Assembly (NCBI GenBank): GCA_016935615.1
Contig: JAFGQO010000103.1
Span: forward strand, 1-52,376
DNA: 52,376 bases
DNA from: Bacteroidales bacterium
GTDB lineage: Bacteria; Bacteroidota; Bacteroidia; Bacteroidales; UBA10428
Direction of reading: 5' to 3'
The notes beneath the pieces are model-generated. The model ran no database searches and was not told the origin of the DNA. It saw only the letters and a program-made list of their open reading frames with translations. Below, in pieces: positions 24,550 through 33,536 of the stretch (positions are counted from its first letter, which is position 1; the number at the start of each line of letters is the position of its first letter). Position numbers and translations under genes: made by a program.

Positions 24550-25575
24550 TTAGTCTATTCTAAACGTGTTACCACTTTTCAGGAGATCATTTACCGTCTT
24601 TATTCTGGATCTTTTCTTCGCTTCCCTGATTTGTTTATACAGCATATTCTCATACACTCCTGTTTTCCATTCTCTGATAATGCCCATAGCAACAGGGTAA
24701 TCTGGCAGGGTCATTCGTGAAAGCATATAATGTCTTGTATCATCAGGATTATGTACATTATGAACCAGTATATCTTCCTTTCTTATGCCATTCTCACCAA
24801 TTTTCACCACAACAAATTTTGGTCCGCTTTGAATTAGTCCTTTGTCCCTGTTTTTGCCAAATATCATTGGTTTTCCATGTTCCAGGTAAATCTGGTTATC
24901 ATCCCTGACATCTTTGCCTGTGATCTCGGCATGTACCTGGTTATTAAAAATGATACAGTTCTGCAATACTTCCACCAGCGATGTCCCTTTATGTTGAGCT
25001 GCCTTAATAAAAACTTCAGTCATCATTTTTGGATTTGTATCAACAACGCGTGCATAAAATGTACCCTGGGCACCCATGGCAAGTTCACCAGGCAAAAATG
25101 GATTTTCAATGGTACCATCGGGTGATGTTTTCGTTATACTTCCAATAGGGGTTGTAGGTGAATATTGTCCTTTTGTCAGGCCATATATTTTGTTGTTGAA
25201 CAGAATGATATTCACATCAATATTTCTTCTGAGAATATGTATAAAATGATTTCCTCCGATCGCCATTGAATCACCATCGCCGGTGATTATCCATACGCTC
25301 AGATCAGGATTGGATACTTTTATTCCCGATGCAATAGCCGGTGCCCGTCCGTGAAGGCTATGGAATCCGTATGCATTAATGTAATACGGGAATCGACTGG
25401 AGCAGCCTATCCCCGAAACGAAAACCACTTTTTCCTTGGATACACCTGTTTCAGGCAATGCTTTTTTTATGGCGGAAAGCACAGCATGTCCCCCACACCC
25501 CGGGCACCATTTTACCTCGGTGTCGAGATAAAAATCCTGCGGTGTTATAATGGGTGATGTTGATTCGAATGCCAT
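24550..25575 (-). CDS. korB: 2-oxoacid:ferredoxin oxidoreductase, beta subunit
   Basis: This is the beta subunit of a 2-oxoglutarate-type ferredoxin oxidoreductase (341 residues). It binds thiamine diphosphate through GDGDSMAIGGNH (99-110) and the NNKIYGLTKGQ segment (127-137). Iron-sulfur ligands are the CPGC pair (C24, C27) and C58, with another cysteine in LQNCIIF. It follows korA with a 2-bp gap in one operon. Together they oxidatively decarboxylate a 2-oxoacid with CoA and reduce ferredoxin, or run in reverse for carboxylation. 2-Oxoglutarate rather than pyruvate is inferred from similarity to the KorAB family in Bacteroidota. Confidence 0.9.
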   Translation of the reverse strand: MAFESTSPIITPQDFYLDTEVKWCPGCGGHAVLSAIKKALPETGVSKEKVVFVSGIGCSSRFPYYINAYGFHSLHGRAPAIASGIKVSNPDLSVWIITGDGDSMAIGGNHFIHILRRNIDVNIILFNNKIYGLTKGQYSPTTPIGSITKTSPDGTIENPFLPGELAMGAQGTFYARVVDTNPKMMTEVFIKAAQHKGTSLVEVLQNCIIFNNQVHAEITGKDVRDDNQIYLEHGKPMIFGKNRDKGLIQSGPKFVVVKIGENGIRKEDILVHNVHNPDDTRHYMLSRMTLPDYPVAMGIIREWKTGVYENMLYKQIREAKKRSRIKTVNDLLKSGNTFRID

Positions 25576-25577
25576 GA

Positions 25578-27431
25578 TTATATTTCCTCCAGAATTTCGT
25601 TAAACTTATATTTCAATTCTGAGATCATAAATGGTAATCCCTGAACTTTATTGTATTGAATGTAATCAAACTGAGGATACTTTGAACGCAGATACAGAGC
25701 AAATTGACCAAGGTTTAGCTCACATACGATCCTTTTTTTAAATCCTTTCAGAATTTGCCTTGTGTTTTTAGGCAACGGATTAATGTAATTGAACTGAACA
25801 AGTGAAATGCATTTGCCTTCATGCTGAAGTTCTTTAACAGCGGTATTCAATGCACCAAATGTTCCACCCCAGCCAATCACCAGTAAGTCGCCTCTTTTTT
25901 TTCCATAAATCGTCTGTTCCGGAATGTAATCTGCAACACGCTCAACCTTTTCATTGCGCGTAAGAACCATGATTTCATGATTCAGGGGATCATGCGAAAC
26001 CTCACCTGTGACATCTGCTTTTTCAAGTCCTCCTATTCTGTGACGCAATCCTTCCTGTCCGGGTACAGCCCAGTATCTTGATAATTTGTCTGGTTCACGA
26101 TTGTATGGGAGGTAATACGGATCGTTATCTTTTACCAGTTGAGGCTCAATGGGCATGAGGTCTTCTGTATCAGGTATCAGCCATAACTCAGACCCATTGG
26201 CAAGGTAACCGTCTGACAATACGATTACCGGGGTCATATGCTCTATGGCTATTTTTGCGGCATGGTATGCATAATGAAAACAATTTGCAGGTGTCGAAGG
26301 GGCAAGCACTACACAGGGACTTTCGCCATTTCTGCCGTACAATGCTTGCAGTAAATCGGTCTGCTCTGTTTTTGTAGGAAGACCTGTAGATGGGCCCCCT
26401 CTCTGAACATTTATAATTACAACAGGCAATTCCGTGATTACAGCAAGACCTATTGCTTCGCTTTTAAGAGCCAGGCCTGGACCTGAGGTTGAGGTCACTG
26501 CGAGGCTTCCCGCAAATGAAGCTCCTATAGAAGAACAAATCCCTGCTATCTCATCTTCAGCCTGAAAGGTAATCGCATTTAAATGCTTCATTTTTGCTAA
26601 TTCCTGTAAAATTTCAGTAGCAGGAGTTATGGGATAGGAACCCAGGAATAGCTTTTTCCCGGCTTTCTCTGCTGCAGCCAATAAACCCCATGCGGTTGCC
26701 TGGTTTCCGGTAACATTTCTGAACAATCCTTTTTGTTCTGCAATAGGATTGACCTGGAAGGTGGTTGTCAATGCTTCCATTGTTTCTGCATAATTATATC
26801 CTGAATGCAGAACCGTAATATTTGCATCTCTTAAAGTGGGCTTCTTTTTAAACTTTGACTTTAAAAATGTCTCACCAATTTTTATGTCACGGTTAAACAT
26901 CCAGTAAAGCATACCCGCAACAAACTGGTTTCTCATTTTATCGGCGATACGTGTATCAATATCAAATTCAGTAACCGTTGTTCTTGTAAGACTGGTTATC
27001 GGTGCTTTTATTACAGTGTAACCTTCCATACTTCCATCGTGCATAGGATCTTCTGCATAACCTGCTTTCTTGTAATGTTTGTTATCGAAGTTGTCTATAT
27101 CAATGATGATCGTGGCTCCCCTTTTTAACCAGGGCAGATTGGCTTTTAATGCGGCAGGATTCATAGCCACCAGCACATCAGCCTGATCACCGGGAGTTTG
27201 AATTTCTTTATGACCTATATGAACCTGAAATCCTGATACTCCGGCAATAGTTCCTTCGGGAGCCCTTATTTCAGCAGGATAATCAGGGAATGTTGAAAGG
27301 TCGTTGCCGACAAAAGCAGAAGTATCGGAAAACTGACTGCCTGTAAGCTGCATACCATCACCTGAATCACCGGCAAATTTCACAACAACTTCTTCCAGCT
27401 CAATTACTTTCTTTTCTTTCTTGGTTTCCAC
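25578..27431 (-). CDS. korA: 2-oxoacid:ferredoxin oxidoreductase, fused gamma-alpha subunit
   Basis: The 617-residue chain combines the gamma domain (about 10-195, starting at VVVKFAGDSGDGMQLTG) and the alpha domain (about 205-617, with LGSYPITPATEILQELA and the TSGPGLALKSEAIGL loop). This fused order is typical of KorA/OforA of Bacteroidota and other anaerobes. It is the first gene of the korA-korB unit, followed by the receiver/PPDK protein. Its upstream gap of 218 bp (27432-27649) shows no other gene. The enzyme works in the cytoplasm and links 2-oxoacid cleavage to ferredoxin. Confidence 0.92.
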   Translation of the reverse strand: METKKEKKVIELEEVVVKFAGDSGDGMQLTGSQFSDTSAFVGNDLSTFPDYPAEIRAPEGTIAGVSGFQVHIGHKEIQTPGDQADVLVAMNPAALKANLPWLKRGATIIIDIDNFDNKHYKKAGYAEDPMHDGSMEGYTVIKAPITSLTRTTVTEFDIDTRIADKMRNQFVAGMLYWMFNRDIKIGETFLKSKFKKKPTLRDANITVLHSGYNYAETMEALTTTFQVNPIAEQKGLFRNVTGNQATAWGLLAAAEKAGKKLFLGSYPITPATEILQELAKMKHLNAITFQAEDEIAGICSSIGASFAGSLAVTSTSGPGLALKSEAIGLAVITELPVVIINVQRGGPSTGLPTKTEQTDLLQALYGRNGESPCVVLAPSTPANCFHYAYHAAKIAIEHMTPVIVLSDGYLANGSELWLIPDTEDLMPIEPQLVKDNDPYYLPYNREPDKLSRYWAVPGQEGLRHRIGGLEKADVTGEVSHDPLNHEIMVLTRNEKVERVADYIPEQTIYGKKRGDLLVIGWGGTFGALNTAVKELQHEGKCISLVQFNYINPLPKNTRQILKGFKKRIVCELNLGQFALYLRSKYPQFDYIQYNKVQGLPFMISELKYKFNEILEEI

Positions 27432-27649
27432 GGAACAAAATATTGTTGTTCAATTGCTAATCAAATCTTTAAATTACGATAAATGATATTGTCAATGTTT
27501 GCAAATCCATAAAGAATTATAAACAGTAAAAGCCTCAAATTCGAGATTCATGACCAATATCATTTTTATAACATTACCTGGACAAAACCAGCTTAAAATT
27601 ACGATCATAAACCTGTAAAATAAATGACAAATGATAGCAATAGCAGGTT

Positions 27650-29713
27650 TTATTTTTTTGCAAAGTTACGGATCCCTTCATCCAGAAACAGAATAAAAGC
27701 TTCGACATCGGGACTGTAAGTATAATATTTTTCCGAAGTAAGTACGTTACCTTCAGGATCAACTATCGCATATAGAGGCAGAGCATTTGAACCGAATTTA
27801 GAGATCTGTAAATCATTGAATTTCTTTCCTATGGTTTTTTTCACTTTCCCATCAAGTTTTGATTTTGTCCAGTCAGCTTCCGGCATTTTTGTCCTGTCGT
27901 CCGTATACAAAACCGCAATGATAAAATCATTCCGGAGTTTAGCGAGTACATTACTATCGGCCCAGACTTCGGCATACATTTTTTTGCAGTTTTTGCAACT
28001 GTGACCTGCAAAATCCAAAAGGACCGGTTTATTCAGCTCTTTAGCACAGGCCAGGGCCTCTTCGTAATCAAAGTATCCTTTCAGTCCATGCGGTAAATGC
28101 AGGAAATCGGAATACTTCGGCGTATCAGTGCAGGCTGCAGGTGAGGATTCATTGACTGCATGAGATGTGATATTTGTGCTTCCAATCTTAGTAAGGTCAA
28201 TGCTGTTTTCATCTTTAGCCGGTAAAAAGGGAGATATACTCTTCAAAGGAGCTCCAAATAAACCGGGTACAAGGTAAATAGCAATACTGAAGGAAAGGAT
28301 TGCAAGAAAAACACGCGGGAATGAAACATGCAATACAGGGCTGTCATGTAAGAACATGATTTTCCCCAGCAAATAAAATCCCAGGAGAACAAACAATACG
28401 ATAGCTAACGAAAGAATGAATATGCGACTCAGACCCAGATTTCCCGCAAACATCAGAGACGATATCAGAAGGATGAAGGCAATAACCACTTTAACTGCAT
28501 TCAACCAACCTCCCGATTTTGGCAGACTTTTCATTAAACCTGGAAAAATAGCCAATAGTGTAAAGGGAAGGGCAAAGGATACTGAAAATCCAAACATACC
28601 TACAACAGGTTTCAAAATATCGCCTTGCATGGCACTACCCAATGCAACACCTACTATTATTCCCGTGCACGAGAAACTAATTACTACCGTAGCCAAAGCC
28701 ATGAAAAAGGGTCCTAATAAACCGCCTTTATCTGCTCTCCGATCGATCTTTGCTGACAGACTACCGGGTAAGGTGATTTCATATACTCCAAAAAATGAGA
28801 TAGCCAGGGCAATAAAAACCAGTAAGAATATCAGATTGGGCAGCCAGTGGGTCCGAACAAGACTTACCAGATCAATTCTGAACAAACCTGCAATCAAACC
28901 AACAAGGGTATAAATAAGAATAATTGATATGCCAAAGGCTATACCATTATATATGGCTTTAGAGCGGGAACTATCCCTCATAAAGAAAGAAACCGTAAGC
29001 GGGATGACAGGATATACACAGGGTGTCAGAAGAGCTCCGAATCCTGCCAGCAGGGCAAGAAAAAAGAGTCGTAAAAGGGAGTTGCCGGATTCCTTATCGT
29101 CAGGATCTGTTTCTATGGTTGCCGTTATACCGGATTCTTCAATAGTCTGCTGTGAATCTTCAGGTAATATGTCGTGGGCTATTCTGATATCAGAGTTCCG
29201 GAATGATTTGCTGTCGCCGGTTGATCCTTTTTGGACAGTCTTTGAGGTTGCTTTTGTTGCAGACAATTCAAAGGAGAAGTCCACTTCTTTTGGAGGAAGA
29301 CATCGGGAATCATCACACACCATGAATTCAACATACCCGTCAATCCTGATCTCTGAATCGGAGAGAATCCGGATCTTTCTTGTAAATTCTACCTGGGAAT
29401 CAAATAACTCAATTTCCATTTCAAAGATCGGATCATATTTTATTTCAGGCTTTTGTAAAGGGATAAGCCTGCTGATAAATTCAATATCTGGATTTTCAGA
29501 AAAATTTATGGATGTTGAGACTGGTCCTCCTTCAGGAATATTTAATCCGTACATATGCCAGCCTTTATCTATGTTGGCTTCAAATGTTAATTCGCAGGTA
29601 TCACCAGACAGTTTTCTTGATGAAAATGACCAGCTGACAGGATCATATACTTGTGCTTTCACAGAAAGGAACAGTATAGCCAGGAATATAGGTATCAACG
29701 CTTGTTTTTTCAT
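27650..29713 (-). CDS. dsbD: Thiol:disulfide interchange protein DsbD
   Basis: DsbD carries reducing power from cytoplasmic thioredoxin across the inner membrane to periplasmic proteins. From the ATG at 29713 (the open frame extends 13 codons further), the protein has 687 residues. It has a signal peptide, an N-terminal DsbD-alpha domain (about 25-150) with C133 and C138, and a polytopic centre (about 215-490) with C232 in LLTPCVYPV and C349 in SFSCTGIIVG. The C-terminal thioredoxin domain (about 535-687) has the active site CKNC (C573, C576). All six expected cysteines are present. It stands alone between korA and RNase G. Confidence 0.92.
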   Translation of the reverse strand: MKKQALIPIFLAILFLSVKAQVYDPVSWSFSSRKLSGDTCELTFEANIDKGWHMYGLNIPEGGPVSTSINFSENPDIEFISRLIPLQKPEIKYDPIFEMEIELFDSQVEFTRKIRILSDSEIRIDGYVEFMVCDDSRCLPPKEVDFSFELSATKATSKTVQKGSTGDSKSFRNSDIRIAHDILPEDSQQTIEESGITATIETDPDDKESGNSLLRLFFLALLAGFGALLTPCVYPVIPLTVSFFMRDSSRSKAIYNGIAFGISIILIYTLVGLIAGLFRIDLVSLVRTHWLPNLIFLLVFIALAISFFGVYEITLPGSLSAKIDRRADKGGLLGPFFMALATVVISFSCTGIIVGVALGSAMQGDILKPVVGMFGFSVSFALPFTLLAIFPGLMKSLPKSGGWLNAVKVVIAFILLISSLMFAGNLGLSRIFILSLAIVLFVLLGFYLLGKIMFLHDSPVLHVSFPRVFLAILSFSIAIYLVPGLFGAPLKSISPFLPAKDENSIDLTKIGSTNITSHAVNESSPAACTDTPKYSDFLHLPHGLKGYFDYEEALACAKELNKPVLLDFAGHSCKNCKKMYAEVWADSNVLAKLRNDFIIAVLYTDDRTKMPEADWTKSKLDGKVKKTIGKKFNDLQISKFGSNALPLYAIVDPEGNVLTSEKYYTYSPDVEAFILFLDEGIRNFAKK

Positions 29714-29863
29714 GACAGCTTTTATTTTTAAAGTTATACAAAAACACAGCATAACATATCTACAAATATATATATGTTAATACATTTTTACCAGAAATAA
29801 ACAAACATTTGCAGGAAGCTATAATTAAAATTACAGGGAGTGTGGAAATCAAAGGCAGAATTT

Positions 29864-31417
29864 TCAGAACTTGATTCTATGTTCTTCATGATCGAAAAAC
29901 CGGAATTCGAGAAAATTATAAGAGCTGACAGGAACAATTTTAATCTTGCATTTGTGTCTTTTTTGCCAGGTTCGTCTTACATTATGAAACAGACCTTTCT
30001 CAATAAATGCAGCTACATAAGGATGCATTTTAATTACCACAGATTTCAGATTATTTTTTGTGACCAAGTTATCGAGGGTATTTTCTATTCTATCAACCAG
30101 CAGAATGCTTGGAGATATTTCTCCTGTTCCGGCGCAAATTGGACACATTTCACGCGTATTGATATCCATTTGAGGCCTGACACGCTGGCGGGTTATTTGC
30201 ATCAGTCCGAATTTACTGAGTGGCAGAATGCTGTGTTTTGTCCGATCCGCTTCCATAACCTGTCTCATTCTCTCAAAGATCTGGTTTTTATTTTCCTGAT
30301 GGTGCATATCGATGAAATCAATGACAATAATACCGCCCATATCACGAAGTCTTAATTGTCGTGCAATTTCATCAACCGCAGCCAGATTAACTTCAAGTGC
30401 ATTGGTTTCCTGGTTATTTACCGATTTCGATCTGTTTCCGCTGTTCACATCTATAACATGCAATGCTTCCGTGTGTTCTATAATAAGGTATGCACCGCTT
30501 TTAAAAGATACTGTTTTCCCGAAAGATCCCTTAATTTGCTGTTCTACTCCATATTTCTCAAAAATGGGAGTTGAGCCTTTATAAAGTCTGACAATTTTTC
30601 CCTTTTCGGGGGCGATGGTATTTACGTATTCTTTTATTTCACGTGAGAAATTTTCATCGTTAACATAGATATTGTTAAAAGAGACATTTAGCATGTCTCT
30701 GAGAATTGCTGCTGTTCTGTTTAGCTCACTGATGAGTAATGCCGGGGGTGAAGTACCTCTTATTTTTTCAAATGCTGATTCCCATTTTTTCACCAGGCTT
30801 CTCAGCTCCGAATCAAGTACCTTTACCATTTTATTTTCGGCAACAGTACGAACAATAACCCCGTAATTATTTGGGCGGATACTTTTAAGAAGTGTTCGCA
30901 AACGTTTTTTTTCTTCTTCAGAGCTAATTTTCTGGGATACCGATACTTTGTCGCTAAATGGTATCAGAACGGAATTTCTTCCTGCAAGAGCAATCTCTGA
31001 TGTCAATCGGGGACCTTTTGTCGAAATAGGTTCTTTTGCAATCTGCACGAGAATGTATTGTCCTGCTCTCAGGACATCAGTAATTTTACCGTTTTTATCA
31101 ATGTCTTTTTCACGTTTCATCTTTTGCATTGAAACGTTTTTACTTGTGTGAGAAAGGGCAAAATCCAAAAATTTTTGTAATGACCTGAATTGTGGGCCAA
31201 GGTCAAGATAATGCAGAAATGCATCTTTTTCATAACCGACATCAACAAAGGCAGCATTCAAACCCGGCATGATTTTACGCACCTTACCGAGGTATATGTC
31301 TCCTACAGAAAATTTTGGATTGCTTTTCTCCTTGCTTAGCTCAACAAGTTTCTTCTTCTCAAGTAAAGCTATATCAATTTCTTTAGAAGCTACATTGATA
31401 ACAAGTTCTATGCTCAC
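29864..31417 (-). CDS. rng: Ribonuclease G/E family endoribonuclease
   Basis: This RNase E/G enzyme of 517 residues processes rRNA and mRNA in the cytoplasm. It has an S1 RNA-binding domain at about 38-125 (GDIYLGKVRKIMPGLNAAFV) and the catalytic DNase-I-like part with VIDVNSG and VIDFIDMHH, which carry the two magnesium-binding aspartates. The zinc-link cysteines are in MCPICAGTGE. Its length fits the short RNase G type without the RNase E scaffold tail. It lies downstream of the HU and THX-like genes on the same strand, after a hairpin at 31474-31499. Confidence 0.93.
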   Translation of the reverse strand: MSIELVINVASKEIDIALLEKKKLVELSKEKSNPKFSVGDIYLGKVRKIMPGLNAAFVDVGYEKDAFLHYLDLGPQFRSLQKFLDFALSHTSKNVSMQKMKREKDIDKNGKITDVLRAGQYILVQIAKEPISTKGPRLTSEIALAGRNSVLIPFSDKVSVSQKISSEEEKKRLRTLLKSIRPNNYGVIVRTVAENKMVKVLDSELRSLVKKWESAFEKIRGTSPPALLISELNRTAAILRDMLNVSFNNIYVNDENFSREIKEYVNTIAPEKGKIVRLYKGSTPIFEKYGVEQQIKGSFGKTVSFKSGAYLIIEHTEALHVIDVNSGNRSKSVNNQETNALEVNLAAVDEIARQLRLRDMGGIIVIDFIDMHHQENKNQIFERMRQVMEADRTKHSILPLSKFGLMQITRQRVRPQMDINTREMCPICAGTGEISPSILLVDRIENTLDNLVTKNNLKSVVIKMHPYVAAFIEKGLFHNVRRTWQKRHKCKIKIVPVSSYNFLEFRFFDHEEHRIKF

Positions 31418-31473
31418 AACTTCTAGTGTTTAGAAGAATAAAAAGTAGTTGAATGGCTAAATAAGAAATGATA

Positions 31474-31499
31474 GACCCAAAGTCGTTTGACTTTAGGTC
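31474..31499 (-). terminator. Hairpin between THX-like gene and RNase G gene
   Basis: Arms 31474-31484 and 31489-31499 form an 11-bp stem (one G-U wobble) with a 4-base loop. Read on the minus strand, only a loosely U-rich stretch follows. It could be a weak terminator after the HU/THX unit or a cleavage site for RNase G autoregulation. Confidence 0.45.
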
Positions 31500-31525
31500 T
31501 TTGGTATTAAAAGAGCTATAGATTA

Positions 31526-31618
31526 CTATTTCTTCTTCTTGTGTCTGTTTTTACGCAACCTCTTTTTCCGTTTGTGAGTAGACATCTTGTGTCTTTTCCT
31601 TTTCTTCCCGCTAGGCAT
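31526..31618 (-). CDS. Tiny basic ribosome-associated protein (THX / AURKAIP1-COX24-like)
   Basis: The 30-residue frame starts MPSGKKRKRHKMSTHKRKKR and continues almost entirely as lysine, arginine and histidine. I recognise this as the very short Bacteroidota protein annotated AURKAIP1/COX24 domain or THX-like 30S ribosomal protein, which sits on the small subunit. It starts 28 bp after the HU gene stop on the same strand and is likely co-transcribed. It is below the usual size cut-off for gene finders. Confidence 0.85.
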   Translation of the reverse strand: MPSGKKRKRHKMSTHKRKKRLRKNRHKKKK

Positions 31619-31646
31619 AATAATAAAAATTTATTTTCCTAAATAA

Positions 31647-31931
31647 CTACTTAATATTTGATTTCACCTTATTCACAAACGTTTTAGCAGGTTTAAATGC
31701 TGGAATAAAATGTTCTGGAATAATAATCGTGGTGTTCTTGGAAATATTACGAGCTGTTTTTTGTGCTCTTTTTTTCACAATAAAACTTCCGAAACCTCTT
31801 AAATAAACATTCTTTTCTTTAGTAAGAGATTCTTTCACCACTTCCATAAAGGCTTCTACTGTTTTTTGAACAGTAATTTTTTCAATTCCGGTGTCTTTTG
31901 AAATTTCGTTTACAATATCTGCCTTAGTCAT
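31647..31931 (-). CDS. hup: HU-family DNA-binding protein
   Basis: This is a 94-residue nucleoid protein that bends DNA as a dimer. The N-terminal helices MTKADIVNEISKDTGI are followed by the beta-arm region with GFGSFIVKKRAQKTARN. The usual RNPxTG arm tip is diverged to RNISKNTTI, as in the Bacteroidota HU branch. It is first in the unit HU, THX-like protein, RNase G. A -7 element (31987-31994) lies upstream. Confidence 0.92.
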   Translation of the reverse strand: MTKADIVNEISKDTGIEKITVQKTVEAFMEVVKESLTKEKNVYLRGFGSFIVKKRAQKTARNISKNTTIIIPEHFIPAFKPAKTFVNKVKSNIK

Positions 31932-31986
31932 TTTTTAAAAGCTTTAAATATCAATTAATTACATTAGTTTTTCTATGAAGGAGTTG

Positions 31987-31994
31987 CAAATATA
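31987..31994 (-). promoter_or_regulatory. -7 element of the HU promoter
   Basis: Read on the minus strand this is TATATTTG, a perfect TAnnTTTG, about 60 bp upstream of the HU start. A weaker TTTC lies about 20 bp farther upstream in the -33 position. Confidence 0.45.
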
Positions 31995-32072
31995 TATTAT
32001 TTATCTCGATATACGAAACACAACAATATTAAATTTGTTATTTAGTTCAAATTTATATAACTCCCTAATTAA

Positions 32073-33107
32073 ATGAATGTTTCGCAATCTGTTGGAAAAT
32101 GGTATGATTTGAATAAACGTGAACTCCCGTGGCGTGAACAAAAAAATCCTTATTATATATGGGCTTCCGAGATCATTTTACAGCAGACAAGAATGAAGCA
32201 GGGCATTGTCTATTACTATAAATTCATCGAGAAATTCTCGACTGTATTTGATCTGGCTCATTCAACCGTTGAGGAGGTATTGAACATTTGGCAGGGATTG
32301 GGATATTATTCAAGAGCAAGAAATATGCACAGGGCTGCAAAACAAATTGTCGATAAATTCCACGGGGAATTTCCTTCTGACTTAAAGACAATAAGGCAAC
32401 TTCCCGGAATTGGCGATTACTCATCTGCTGCAATAGCTTCTTTGGCATTCAATATTCCCGTAGCATGCATCGATGGGAATGTGTATCGTTTGCTAGCCAG
32501 GCACTTTGGCATTTCATCTTTCATAGACAGCGCCGGCGGGAAAAAAGAATTCATGACTCTGGCCACGGAATTGCTCGACGTTCATCATCCCGGAAGACAC
32601 AACCAGGCAATGATTGAACTTGGTGCTGTAATTTGTCTGCCTAAACATCCTCTGTGTTCCGAATGTCCTCTGAAAGATTCATGCATGGCATTGAAAAATG
32701 ATACAATCCACGAATTGCCGAAAAAGAAAAAAAAATTAATTCAGGTTCACAGGTATTTTTACTACCTGGTAATCAAACGTGAAGGGTATGTTTATTTGAA
32801 ACAGAGACCTGAAAAAGGTATATGGGCATTGCTTTATGACTTTCCTCTTATTGAAACAGGAAAGAAGATGGACATCAGGGAACTGATCCGTTTGAAAAGC
32901 TGGAAAGAACTTTTTATGAATACTGAAATAACAATAAAAAGTGTCTCTGATGAATACAGGCATCAGCTTTCTCACCAGTTCATTCATGCCTGGTTTATCG
33001 AGATGGAGGTGAATTTGCCGTTAAAAACCATTCCTGCAAGAGAGATTGAATACGAAAGGATTGATCAATACCCTCTGCCACGCTTAATCGAAAAATACCT
33101 GTATTAA
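32073..33107 (+). CDS. mutY: A/G-specific adenine DNA glycosylase
   Basis: MutY removes adenine mispaired with 8-oxoguanine. Catalytic E33 lies in ASEIILQQTR, the helix-hairpin-helix is LPGIGDYSSAA (110-120), and catalytic D134 is in ACIDGNVYRLL. The 4Fe-4S cluster ligands C188, C195, C198 and C204 have the C-x6-C-x2-C-x5-C spacing. A NUDIX-like recognition domain (about 220-344) ends the protein. The stop codon TAA overlaps the first two bases of the MITE-like element at 33106, and the target duplication shows that the same stop existed before the insertion. Confidence 0.95.
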   Translation: MNVSQSVGKWYDLNKRELPWREQKNPYYIWASEIILQQTRMKQGIVYYYKFIEKFSTVFDLAHSTVEEVLNIWQGLGYYSRARNMHRAAKQIVDKFHGEFPSDLKTIRQLPGIGDYSSAAIASLAFNIPVACIDGNVYRLLARHFGISSFIDSAGGKKEFMTLATELLDVHHPGRHNQAMIELGAVICLPKHPLCSECPLKDSCMALKNDTIHELPKKKKKLIQVHRYFYYLVIKREGYVYLKQRPEKGIWALLYDFPLIETGKKMDIRELIRLKSWKELFMNTEITIKSVSDEYRHQLSHQFIHAWFIEMEVNLPLKTIPAREIEYERIDQYPLPRLIEKYLY

Positions 33108-33312
33108 CGTGAGTTCGATATAAGAATTGATAATGCAGTTATTGATTTATAGTTATTTATATGAGCAGACTTTGTGTTTCTTCGGGTTTTGGAGTCTTCG
33201 TGGCTAAAGTAGTATGATTAAAAAATGCCACAAAGTCACCAAAACACAAAGAACTCACTAAAAAACTTTTTAAATAATTGATACTTAAGGTTTTTTATTT
33301 CGAACTCACGTT
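33106..33312. mobile_element. MITE-like element, complete copy
   Basis: This 207-bp element has terminal inverted repeats AACGTGAGTTCGA at the left and TCGAACTCACGTT (with one substitution) at the right. It is flanked by the direct repeat GTATT (33101-33105 and 33313-33317), a 5-bp target duplication. Inside, 33170-33204 and 33227-33251 form a second inverted repeat (22 of 25 paired, with a 10-base bulge) built on CTTTGTG.../...CACAAAG. It holds no open frame of note. Removing the element and one GTATT restores an uninterrupted mutY end with the same TAA stop. Confidence 0.8.
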
Positions 33313-33480
33313 GTATTAATACTTATCTGCGTTTGCATGAATACCCTTGCCGCAGGATAAAACATCCTCGTTTTGCTCAGGGAACTGCAAAATGACATAA
33401 TCCAGGTCCTTTTTTCCATATAAATACAAGACGGCAGATCAGGATAATTATCAAATGATGCAATTAATACAGGAAGCTTA

Positions 33481-33509
33481 ATCTCATCTGTGAGATTTGA
33501 TTATTTTTG
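33481..33509 (+). promoter_or_regulatory. ssb promoter element with adjoining palindrome
   Basis: TATTTTTG at 33502-33509 is a perfect -7 element 28 bp before the ssb start. Directly upstream, ATCTCA (33481-33486) and TGAGAT (33491-33496) form a perfect inverted repeat with a 4-base spacer. It lies between the -33 and -7 positions, where an operator could act. No good -33 TTG is seen. Confidence 0.4.
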
Positions 33510-33536
33510 TATTGTAATCATAAAAACTCATAAAAT

